39,077 bases of DNA from PVC group bacterium (GTDB lineage: Bacteria > Verrucomicrobiota > Kiritimatiellia > CAIKKV01 > CAITUY01). Of this stretch, positions 16,037 through 23,586 are shown piece by piece; the first letter of the stretch is position 1, and every line of letters starts with the position of its first letter. The translations under genes were made by a program, and so were the position numbers. The notes under the pieces were generated by a model. That model saw only the letters and a program-made list of their open reading frames with translations, ran no database searches and was not told the origin of the DNA. The stretch covers positions 1 to 39,077 of the forward strand of contig CAMDCX010000015.1 of NCBI GenBank assembly GCA_945890715.1, read 5' to 3'.

Positions 16037-17797
16037 ATGGCTAAAAAGCATAAGAAGAGCGCTGCGCCGGCGGTTGTCGAAGACGCCGAAAGGGCCCAGA
16101 TGTCTCAGATGTACGAAGAAACCCTCAAAACGTTCGCTGAAGGCTCGATCATTCCCGGCAAAGTCCTGGAAATCCGGGGTGACGGCGTTCTCGTGGATAT
16201 CGGTTATAAGTCTGAGGGTATGATCCACGCGAGTGAATTTCCGGATATTTCCGTTGTCAAACCCGGCGACATTTTCAATGTCCTGCTCGAGGGGATTGAG
16301 GACGACGAAGGCCTGGTGATGCTCAGCAAGAGCCGCGCCGAGCAGCAGGAGCGTTGGAATGTGGTCCTTGAGACCTACAAGGAAGGCTCCATCGTCAATG
16401 GCAATGTGCATAGCCGCGTCAAGGGTGGCTTTATTGTGGATGTGGGCGGGATTGAATCGTTCCTTCCCGGATCCCAGGTGGATGTGTCCCCCGTGCACGA
16501 TCCCGATGCCTTGGTGGGCAAGGTTCTGGAGTTCAAGATTATCAAGATCAATGATGACCGCCGCAACATCGTGTTGTCGCGTCGCGAACTCATGGAAGAC
16601 CGTCGCCGCGACCGCAAGCGCGAATTGTTGACCGAGATCAAGGTGGGTCAGGTTCGCAAGGGCATGATCAAGAACATCACCGATTTCGGTGTGTTCGTGG
16701 ATCTCGATGGGATGGACGGCCTGCTTCATATCACCGATATGAGCTGGGGCCGCATCAACCACCCGACCGAGATGGTCAAGGTGGGCGAGGAACTCGAAGT
16801 GGTCATTTTGGATGTCAACATGGAGAAGGAACGCGTCTCGCTTGGACTCAAGCAACGCAGCGCCAATCCGTGGGACAACATCGAGGCCAAGTACCCCGTC
16901 GGCAGTCGTCTGCGCGGCAAGGTGGTCAACCTGGTTCCCTACGGCGCGTTCGTTGAAATCGAGCAGGGCGTCGAGGGTCTGGTGCATGTGTCCGAAATTT
17001 CCTGGACCAAGCGTATTGCCCGTGCCTCCGATGTACTGGCCACCGGCCAGGAAGTGGATGTCGTGGTGCTCAATGTCAACAAGACCGAGCAGAAGATCGC
17101 GCTGGGTATCCGCCAGACCGAGGAGAATCCTTGGGACGGTGTCCGGATGCGTTATCCGCTGGGTGCCCGTGTGTCCGGCAAGGTTCGCAACCTGACCTCG
17201 TATGGCGCCTTCGTGGAGCTGGAAGAGGGGATTGACGGCATGGTTCATGTGTCCGACATGTCCTGGACCCGCAAGGTCAATCATCCTTCCGAGATCATGA
17301 AGAAGGGTGATGATGTTTCCGCCGTGGTCTTGGAAGTGGATCCCGACAACCAACGCATCAGCCTCGGCATGAAGCAGGCCCAGGAGGATCCGTGGTCCAC
17401 GATCGCAGCCCGTCTGAAGATTGGCCAGATGGTCAAGGGCAAGGTCACCAAGCTGGCGTCCTTTGGCGCCTTCGTGGAGATCGAGGAAGGCATTGACGGT
17501 CTGGTTCACATCTCGCAGATCAGTGATGATCGCGTGGAGAAGGTGAAAGACGTGTTGAAGGTCGGCCAGGAGGTTCAGGCCCGCATTGTCCGCATTGACC
17601 AGATGGATCGCAAGATCGGTCTGAGCATCAAGGCGGCGAGCGTGTCGGATGAGGAATTTGTCGTGAAAGACGAGATGCTCGAAGGGCTGCGCCCGGGCGA
17701 GGATCTTGTGGATCTGGCCGGTGCCTTTGACGCCGCTTTCGGCGCCAAGGATGAAGAATGGCATCCGGGAGACAAGTCCGGCGGCAGAGACAAGTAA
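16037..17797 (+). CDS. rpsA: 30S ribosomal protein S1
   Basis: 586 residues with six S1 (OB-fold RNA-binding) repeats. Their entry motifs are GSIIPGKVLEIRGDGVLVDI, GSIVNGNVHSRVKGGFIVDV, GQVRKGMIKNITDFGVFVDL, GSRLRGKVVNLVPYGAFVEI, GARVSGKVRNLTSYGAFVEL and GQMVKGKVTKLASFGAFVEI. Repeats 3-6 are the most alike, as in other S1 proteins. S1 binds mRNA on the 30S subunit and helps initiation on structured or SD-poor messages. The start has only a weak ribosome site, usual for rpsA. A lysine-rich N-terminal extension (MAKKHKKSAAP) precedes the first domain. The gene is single, closed by a strong terminator. No promoter could be fixed in the 234-bp upstream gap. Confidence 0.95.
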   Translation: MAKKHKKSAAPAVVEDAERAQMSQMYEETLKTFAEGSIIPGKVLEIRGDGVLVDIGYKSEGMIHASEFPDISVVKPGDIFNVLLEGIEDDEGLVMLSKSRAEQQERWNVVLETYKEGSIVNGNVHSRVKGGFIVDVGGIESFLPGSQVDVSPVHDPDALVGKVLEFKIIKINDDRRNIVLSRRELMEDRRRDRKRELLTEIKVGQVRKGMIKNITDFGVFVDLDGMDGLLHITDMSWGRINHPTEMVKVGEELEVVILDVNMEKERVSLGLKQRSANPWDNIEAKYPVGSRLRGKVVNLVPYGAFVEIEQGVEGLVHVSEISWTKRIARASDVLATGQEVDVVVLNVNKTEQKIALGIRQTEENPWDGVRMRYPLGARVSGKVRNLTSYGAFVELEEGIDGMVHVSDMSWTRKVNHPSEIMKKGDDVSAVVLEVDPDNQRISLGMKQAQEDPWSTIAARLKIGQMVKGKVTKLASFGAFVEIEEGIDGLVHISQISDDRVEKVKDVLKVGQEVQARIVRIDQMDRKIGLSIKAASVSDEEFVVKDEMLEGLRPGEDLVDLAGAFDAAFGAKDEEWHPGDKSGGRDK

Positions 17798-17818
17798 TCC
17801 CTGTCAGTCAATAACGGG

Positions 17819-17859
17819 ACGAGGCGCGCCGGATCACCAACGGAGCGCCTCGTTTTTTT
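17819..17859 (+). terminator. Intrinsic terminator after rpsA
   Basis: Stem ACGAGGCGC (17819-17827) pairs with GCGCCTCGT (17845-17853), followed by a run of seven T. It lies in the 80-bp gap before tyrS, so tyrS either has its own promoter or depends on read-through. Confidence 0.85.
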
Positions 17860-17877
17860 GAGCATAAGGACACGATT

Positions 17878-19146
17878 ATGGCCAATGCAATTGAGACACT
17901 TAAAGAGCGGGGTTTGTTTGACAATGTGACCAGCCCCGGCATCCAGAAACAGCTCGAGTCGCCGACATCGGTTTATGCCGGGTTTGATCCGACCTCCAGC
18001 AGCCTTCAGGTGGGGAACTTTGTCACCATCATGGGGTTGGCCCACTTCCAGCGGGCCGGGCACCCGGTGATCGCCCTCGCGGGCGGCGCCACCGGCATGA
18101 TCGGCGATCCGTCAGGAAAGTCCAGTGAGCGGAATCTTCAGTCGCACGAGGAGGTCGAGCGCAATCTGGTGGGCGTAAAGGAGAATCTATCGCGCTTCCT
18201 GGATTTCGATTCTAAAACCGCACCGGCGAAGATCGTGAACAACCATGATTGGATGGGGCGGTTCAGCTACATCGAATTTCTCCGTGATGTCGGCAAGCAT
18301 TTTCGCATGGGCACCATGCTGGGCAAGGAAAGCGTGCGGGCCCGCATGGAAAGCGAAGCGGGTATGAGTTATTGCGAATTCAGCTACCAGCTGATTCAGG
18401 CGTATGATTTTCTGCATCTGTGGGACAAGGAGGGCTGCAAACTCCAGATCGGAGGATCCGATCAGTGGGGGAACATCACGGCAGGCGTGGATTTGATCCG
18501 CAGACTCAGGGGCGGCGAAGCTTTTGGTATGACCTTCCCCATCATCTGCGACAGTAGCGGACAGAAGTTCGGCAAGACCGCCGGAAACGCAGTCTATCTG
18601 GATCACAACCGCACCTCGTATTATGACTTCTACCAGTTTTTCATCCGGACGGAGGACGCGGATGTGATCCGGTTCCTCAAGATATTCACCTTCCTGCCGT
18701 TGGATCAGATTTCTGAGATTGCCCGCGAGATGGCGGCTGCGCCCGAAAAACGGCTGGCCCAGAAAACTCTGGCGGACGATATGACCCGGACCATCCACGG
18801 GGCCGCCGGTCTTGCGATTGCCCAGCGTGCCAGTGAGGTATTGTTCGGGGGCTCCATGGAGGGCATGAAGGCCGATGACCTGGTCAAGGTTTTTGCCAAT
18901 GTGCCCTCGCGTGAACTGCCCGTCGATTCGATCCGGGATGGCGGATTTCTCGATGTGGCCGTGGCCGCTGGATTGTGCAAGAGCAAAGGGGAGGTTCGCA
19001 GGCTTGTGACCGAAGGCGGATTCTACATCAATAATATCCGCATCACAGATCCCGCTGGAAAAATCACTGGCGATATGCTGGTGGATGGCCGTGTTCTGGT
19101 CATGCGGGCCGGGAAAAAGAACTACTGTCTGGTTAAGGTGGTCTAA
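17878..19146 (+). CDS. tyrS: Tyrosyl-tRNA synthetase
   Basis: 422 residues from ATG 17878 with AAGGA upstream. It shows the class I core: FDPTSSSLQVGNFVTIMGLA in the HIGH region, GGATGMIGDPSGKSSER, the tyrosine-site block SYQLIQAYDFLHL, GGSDQWGNITAGVDLIRR, and KFGKTAGNAVYLD at the KMSKS site. A C-terminal S4 RNA-binding domain covers about 350-415 (KGEVRRLVTEGGFYINN). Attaches tyrosine to tRNA-Tyr. The first His of the HIGH motif is Gln here (LQVGN), a variation on the usual HIGH/HVGN; the rest of the active site looks intact. Follows rpsA with a terminator between. Confidence 0.95.
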   Translation: MANAIETLKERGLFDNVTSPGIQKQLESPTSVYAGFDPTSSSLQVGNFVTIMGLAHFQRAGHPVIALAGGATGMIGDPSGKSSERNLQSHEEVERNLVGVKENLSRFLDFDSKTAPAKIVNNHDWMGRFSYIEFLRDVGKHFRMGTMLGKESVRARMESEAGMSYCEFSYQLIQAYDFLHLWDKEGCKLQIGGSDQWGNITAGVDLIRRLRGGEAFGMTFPIICDSSGQKFGKTAGNAVYLDHNRTSYYDFYQFFIRTEDADVIRFLKIFTFLPLDQISEIAREMAAAPEKRLAQKTLADDMTRTIHGAAGLAIAQRASEVLFGGSMEGMKADDLVKVFANVPSRELPVDSIRDGGFLDVAVAAGLCKSKGEVRRLVTEGGFYINNIRITDPAGKITGDMLVDGRVLVMRAGKKNYCLVKVV

Positions 19147-19193
19147 GTCCCTCCTGTAAGTCTACTTTTCCGTCGGCACGGTTCATTATTCTG

Positions 19194-19228
19194 TTTACAA
19201 TAAATAACAAAAAAAGTATTTATTGTAT
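19194..19228 (+). promoter_or_regulatory. abiE promoter with overlapping perfect inverted-repeat operator
   Basis: TACAATAAATA (19196-19206) and TATTTATTGTA (19217-19227) form a perfect 11-bp inverted repeat with a 10-bp spacer, so arm centres are 21 bp apart, two helical turns. The same bases give a promoter: TTTACA (19194-19199), 17-bp spacer, TATTTA (19217-19222). Start of transcription would fall near 19229, the A of the abiEi ATG. AbiEi-type antitoxins are known to bind inverted repeats at their own promoter, so autoregulation is likely. Confidence 0.6.
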
Positions 19229-19870
19229 ATGAAGTTTGAATCATTGGTTGAAGTTGTAGGTGGCTTGCCGTGCTTTGATATGTCTCTGTTAGTCCAGGCT
19301 TTTACCGTAAAAAGGCCTGTGCTGAGGGTGCAACTTTCGCGCTGGATGGAGAGCGGAAAAGTTATCGGTTTGCGTAGGGGGGTATATTTGCTCGCCCCAG
19401 CGTATCGCCGGGTGCCTTTGAATACCGCCGTGCTCGCAAATCAATTGTATAGTCCGTCATATTTAAGCGGCTTATGGGCAATGGGTTATTACGACATCAT
19501 TCCCGAACATGTGGTGTGGCTCACGAGCGTGACGTCACGTGTGCCCCGGCATTTTGAAAATCCGGTGGGGGTATTTGACTATCGGAACGTAAAACAACCG
19601 TATTTTTTCGGATATGGAGCGAAGAAAATTGGCAATCAGGAAGTTCTTGTGGCAGACCCCGAAAAAGCGCTACTGGATTATTGGCATTTGATTCCAGGGG
19701 AATGGACAACCGCGCGACTGGAGGAAATGCGTTTTCAGCATGTCGATCTCATTTCTGAAGAACGACTTAAAGACTATGGAAAGCGTTTCAAAAGTCTCCG
19801 TTTAAACCGGGCCATCGAGCGATGGATGAAACTGGTCGCTCAAGAGTCTGAAGGGTGGGTGACCGTATGA
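19229..19870 (+). CDS. AbiEi-like antitoxin / transcriptional regulator
   Basis: 213 residues from ATG 19229. The N-terminal part (LVQAFTVKRPVLRVQLSRWM, then GLRRGVYLL) is the winged-helix domain of AbiEi-type antitoxins; the rest (YLSGLWAMGYYDIIPEHVVW, LVADPEKALLDYWHL) matches the conserved AbiEi C-terminal region with the A-x-P-E-K-A-L-L-D block. It is the antitoxin half of a type IV toxin-antitoxin pair: it represses its promoter and counters the nucleotidyltransferase toxin without direct binding. There is no ribosome site, and the promoter places the transcript start on the ATG, so translation may be leaderless. AT-rich compared with its neighbours, which suggests transfer. Overlaps the toxin gene by ATGA. 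Confidence 0.75.
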   Translation: MKFESLVEVVGGLPCFDMSLLVQAFTVKRPVLRVQLSRWMESGKVIGLRRGVYLLAPAYRRVPLNTAVLANQLYSPSYLSGLWAMGYYDIIPEHVVWLTSVTSRVPRHFENPVGVFDYRNVKQPYFFGYGAKKIGNQEVLVADPEKALLDYWHLIPGEWTTARLEEMRFQHVDLISEERLKDYGKRFKSLRLNRAIERWMKLVAQESEGWVTV

Positions 19871-20667
19871 AGGAACAAGCAGTAGCCTTGGTGGCGGGGA
19901 TTAGTGATCCTGGACAAAAACTAAATAGACTGCGCGAATATCTTCAGGCATTTGTCTTAAGATCGCTGCATGAGTCGGAGGCCTTCAATCCTTTGGCGTT
20001 CGTTGGTGGAACCGCGTTGCGTTTTTTGCATAACCTGCCACGGTTTTCAGAGGATCTGGATTTCTCACTAGTTTCGTCGGAAACCTATAAGGGGACGCAA
20101 TGGATGGCTAAGATCAAACGGGATTTGGTGTTAGCTGGATTTGATGCGCAATTGGCCTGGAATGACCGGAAAGTTGTCCATACAGGATGGATCCGTGTTG
20201 AGGGGATTCTGCATGACGTTGGCCTGTCCGGGATGTCGGAGGAAAAGCTGTCTATTAAACTTGAAATTGACACGCGACCACCGGCTGGTGCGCACTGTGA
20301 GCGGCAGGTTATTTCCAGATTCACTACGTTTTTCATTCAGCACTATGATTTGCAATCCTTGCTGGCTGGCAAACTCCATGCTGTCATAACCCGAAAGTAT
20401 TCCAAGGGGCGCGACTGGTATGATTTGTTCTGGTACCTCTCTCAAAGGCCACCGGTTCAGCCCAATATTGCTATGCTCCAAAACGCACTGGATCAGACAC
20501 AGGGGGTCGGTGTTTTGGATGCCCCATCATGGCCTTTATTGGTTCAAAACCGAATTAAATCCCTGGATATGGACACGGTTCTTGACGATGTCCGCCCTTT
20601 TCTTGAACGGCCCCAAGACGGCGCGCTTTTGACCCGTGATAACCTGCTCAGACTGGTCGGCGGATAA
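19867..20667 (+). CDS. AbiEii/AbiGii family nucleotidyltransferase toxin
   Basis: 266 residues from ATG 19867, overlapping the antitoxin stop (ATGA). The nucleotidyltransferase signature is intact: FVGGTALRFLHNLPRFSEDL-DFSL gives the GG (47-48) and the D63/D65 pair that bind metal and nucleotide. The later block KLHAVITRKYSKGRDWYDLF is the third family motif. AbiEii-type toxins transfer nucleotides to targets (tRNA in studied cases) and cause growth arrest or abortive phage infection. With the upstream gene this forms a complete type IV toxin-antitoxin pair placed between tyrS and uvrA, a typical insertion into a housekeeping region. Confidence 0.85.
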   Translation: MKEQAVALVAGISDPGQKLNRLREYLQAFVLRSLHESEAFNPLAFVGGTALRFLHNLPRFSEDLDFSLVSSETYKGTQWMAKIKRDLVLAGFDAQLAWNDRKVVHTGWIRVEGILHDVGLSGMSEEKLSIKLEIDTRPPAGAHCERQVISRFTTFFIQHYDLQSLLAGKLHAVITRKYSKGRDWYDLFWYLSQRPPVQPNIAMLQNALDQTQGVGVLDAPSWPLLVQNRIKSLDMDTVLDDVRPFLERPQDGALLTRDNLLRLVGG

Positions 20668-20745
20668 CGAGGTGGCTTCTGAAGCAGGCTTGGGGGTATT
20701 CCAGGCTCGACGCATGCCGTGGAAAGGCGTATCTTGGATACCCTT

Positions 20746-23586
20746 ATGAGCCACGATCACATCATCATTGCTGGAGCCCGTGAACATAACCTCCAGAATA
20801 TTACGGTTAAAATTCCGCGCAACAGCCTGACGGTGATTACCGGATTGAGCGGCTCCGGGAAGTCTTCTCTGGCGTTCGATACTCTTTTCGCCGAGGGGCA
20901 GCGCCGCTATGTGGAGAGCCTGTCGGCCTATGTGCGCCAGTTCCTGAACCAGATGCAGAAGCCCGATGTGGACTATGTGGAGGGGCTGTCTCCGGCTATT
21001 TCGATTGAACAGCGCACGGCGGGATCCAATCCGCGTTCCATTGTGGCTACCACGACGGAAATTCACGATTATCTGCGCCTGTTGTATGCCAATGTCGGGC
21101 ATCCGCATTGTCCCCATTGCGGCAAGCCCGTGTCGGGTCAGTCTGCCGAAGGGATTGTCGAACAGATCCTCCAGCATCCGGCCCGAACCAAGGTGGCGCT
21201 CTTGGCGCCCCTGCTTCGGAGCAAGAAGGGGTTGCATGAGGCTGTTTTCGAGAAGGTCCGCAAGCAGGGATTCGTCCGGGTCCGTGTCGATGGCGACCTG
21301 GTGGAACTGGACAAGATACCCGCCCTCAATAAGAAAACCGCGCACAATGTTGATGTGGTGGTGGACCGCCTGGTGATTACCGACAAGATCCGGTCGAGGT
21401 TGAACGATTCCGTGGAATTGGCCCTGAAAGAGGGCGGTGGCGTTTTGATTGTCTTGTTTCAGGCCGATGCAGAAACGGCATGGACCGAAAAACTGTATTC
21501 CGAGAAGCATGCGTGTCCCGATTGCGCGGTAAGTTTTGAAAAACTGACCGCGCGGCATTTCTCGTTCAATAGTCCTTATGGCGCCTGTCCCGACTGCTCC
21601 GGACTGGGCAGCAAACTGGTGTTCGATGAGGGTCTTGTCGTGCCCAATCCAGAACTCTCGATCGAGGACGGCGCTATTCCGCCCTGGCGGCGCGGGGGAC
21701 GCCGGTTGATCCTGTATTACAAGGCGTTGCTTCGGGCTGTTGCAAAACAGTGTGAATTCAGCCTGGAGACGCCCTTTAAGGATCTTCCGGCGACTATGCG
21801 CCGTCTTCTTCTGCATGGCTCGGGCGATAAGGACATGACCTTTGGGTACTGGCGGGGCGGGTCGTTCCGGAAGTATGAAAAACCGTTTGAGGGTGTGCTT
21901 CCGAATCTGGCCCGGCGCTACACGGAAACCGACAGCGATTTCACCCGGCAACGGTTGCGTGATTACATGAGCAAGCAATCCTGCCCGACCTGCAAGGGAG
22001 CCCGGTTGCGTCCCGAAATTCTCTCCTGTACGGTTGCAGAAAAGTCCATTGTGGATCTGACACGCTTGTCGGTTCGCAACGCCCTCGTTTTTTTTCAGAC
22101 GCTGGTTCTGCCGGAACAGGAAAAGAAAATCGCCGGGGATGTCGTTAAGGAGATTCTTGAGCGGCTCCAATTTCTGGCTGATGTGGGGCTGGACTACCTG
22201 ACACTTGACCGGGAGAGCGGGTCGTTGTCGGGCGGTGAGGCCCAGCGCATCCGGTTGGCCACCCAGATCGGGTCACGACTGGTTGGGGTCCTGTATGTGC
22301 TGGATGAGCCCAGTATCGGACTTCATTACCGCGATAACGAACGGCTTATCAATACCCTGAAGCAGCTTCGCGACTTGGGCAACACGGTGGTGGTCGTGGA
22401 GCATGATGAGGAGACGATCCGGGCGGCGGACTATGTTATCGATCTCGGACCCGGGGCAGGGCGTCATGGCGGGCAGGTAACACACCAGGGAACGGTGCCG
22501 GAATTGCTGGTGAACCGGCAGTCGCTCACGGCGAAGTATCTGAATGGAGAACTGGTCATTCAAGTGCCGCCCACCCGCAAGGCGCCGGGTTCGGACTGGC
22601 TCCAGTTGCTGGGATGCACCGAAAACAACCTGAAGAACCTGAATGCCAAAATTCCCCTGGGCCTTTTCGTGTGCGTGACGGGGGTATCCGGGAGCGGGAA
22701 GAGCACGCTGGTGGATGACATCCTGCGCCGTGCCCTGTTCCGGAAAATCTACGGATCTCGAGATCTGCCAGGTGCCCATCGGAAGTTGCTGGGAGCGGAC
22801 AAGCTGGATAAGGTGATTGTGATTGATCAATCCCCGATCGGGCGTACGCCCCGCAGCAATCCTTCCACCTACACCGGGGCCTTTGCTCCGATCCGTGATT
22901 TGTTCGCCGCCCTCCCGGTGTCGAAAGTCCGTGGCTATGGGCCCGGCCGATTCAGCTTCAATGTCAAAGGCGGGCGATGCGAGGCGTGCAAGGGTGATGG
23001 AATCATCCGCCTTGAAATGCATTTTCTCCCTGACGTCTATGTGATGTGCGAGCAGTGCGGCGGATTGCGCTACAACAAGGAGACTCTGGAAGTCCACTAC
23101 GGGGGCAGGAGCATCGCCGAGGTGCTGAACCTGACCATTGATGAGGCGTTGGACTTTTTCAAGAATATCCCTGCCATCGAGCGGAAACTGCGCACCTTGT
23201 CTGAAGTCGGCCTGGGCTACATTCAGCTGGGCCAATCGGCCACGACGCTTTCGGGCGGCGAGGCCCAGCGCATGAAGCTGGCATCGGAACTCAGCCGCCA
23301 GGCGACTGGAAAAACCCTGTATCTTCTGGATGAACCCACGACCGGGCTTCATTTTGCCGACATCGAACGCCTCCTGATTGTCATTGAACGGCTTCGGGAT
23401 GCCGGGAATTCGATTCTGGTGATCGAGCATAATCTGGACGTCATCAAGCGATGCGATTACATGATTGATCTGGGGCCGGAAGGCGGGGATGATGGGGGAC
23501 GAATTATCGCCGTGGGCACGCCGGAAGAGGTGATCCGGTGTGCGGCGTCCCATACCGGACAGGCGTTGCGGAAACATATGGAATGA
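20746..23586 (+). CDS. uvrA: Excinuclease ABC subunit A
   Basis: 946 residues from ATG 20746 (IIIAGAREHNLQNI is the usual UvrA start). Two ABC ATPase halves: Walker A GLSGSGKSSLAFDTLFAEGQ and GVSGSGKSTLVDDIL; signatures LSGGEAQRIRLATQI and LSGGEAQRMKLASEL. Zinc modules include CPHCGKP, CPDCAVSF...CPDCSGLG, CPTCKGARL and the RCEACKGDG...MCEQCGG finger. UvrA finds bulky DNA lesions and loads UvrB in nucleotide excision repair. Size and all motifs are canonical. It heads a long run of overlapping genes: its TGA overlaps the ATG of the TPR gene, though the functions differ. Confidence 0.97.
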   Translation: MSHDHIIIAGAREHNLQNITVKIPRNSLTVITGLSGSGKSSLAFDTLFAEGQRRYVESLSAYVRQFLNQMQKPDVDYVEGLSPAISIEQRTAGSNPRSIVATTTEIHDYLRLLYANVGHPHCPHCGKPVSGQSAEGIVEQILQHPARTKVALLAPLLRSKKGLHEAVFEKVRKQGFVRVRVDGDLVELDKIPALNKKTAHNVDVVVDRLVITDKIRSRLNDSVELALKEGGGVLIVLFQADAETAWTEKLYSEKHACPDCAVSFEKLTARHFSFNSPYGACPDCSGLGSKLVFDEGLVVPNPELSIEDGAIPPWRRGGRRLILYYKALLRAVAKQCEFSLETPFKDLPATMRRLLLHGSGDKDMTFGYWRGGSFRKYEKPFEGVLPNLARRYTETDSDFTRQRLRDYMSKQSCPTCKGARLRPEILSCTVAEKSIVDLTRLSVRNALVFFQTLVLPEQEKKIAGDVVKEILERLQFLADVGLDYLTLDRESGSLSGGEAQRIRLATQIGSRLVGVLYVLDEPSIGLHYRDNERLINTLKQLRDLGNTVVVVEHDEETIRAADYVIDLGPGAGRHGGQVTHQGTVPELLVNRQSLTAKYLNGELVIQVPPTRKAPGSDWLQLLGCTENNLKNLNAKIPLGLFVCVTGVSGSGKSTLVDDILRRALFRKIYGSRDLPGAHRKLLGADKLDKVIVIDQSPIGRTPRSNPSTYTGAFAPIRDLFAALPVSKVRGYGPGRFSFNVKGGRCEACKGDGIIRLEMHFLPDVYVMCEQCGGLRYNKETLEVHYGGRSIAEVLNLTIDEALDFFKNIPAIERKLRTLSEVGLGYIQLGQSATTLSGGEAQRMKLASELSRQATGKTLYLLDEPTTGLHFADIERLLIVIERLRDAGNSILVIEHNLDVIKRCDYMIDLGPEGGDDGGRIIAVGTPEEVIRCAASHTGQALRKHME

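Noticed and set aside
15926-17764. A 612-codon minus-strand frame opposite rpsA
   Set aside because: Pure antisense shadow of the six S1 repeats; its own repeats (HLGH..., DLDN...) are complements of the S1 motifs.
20536-22170. A 544-codon minus-strand frame opposite uvrA
   Set aside because: Shadow of the UvrA coding frame; no recognisable protein.
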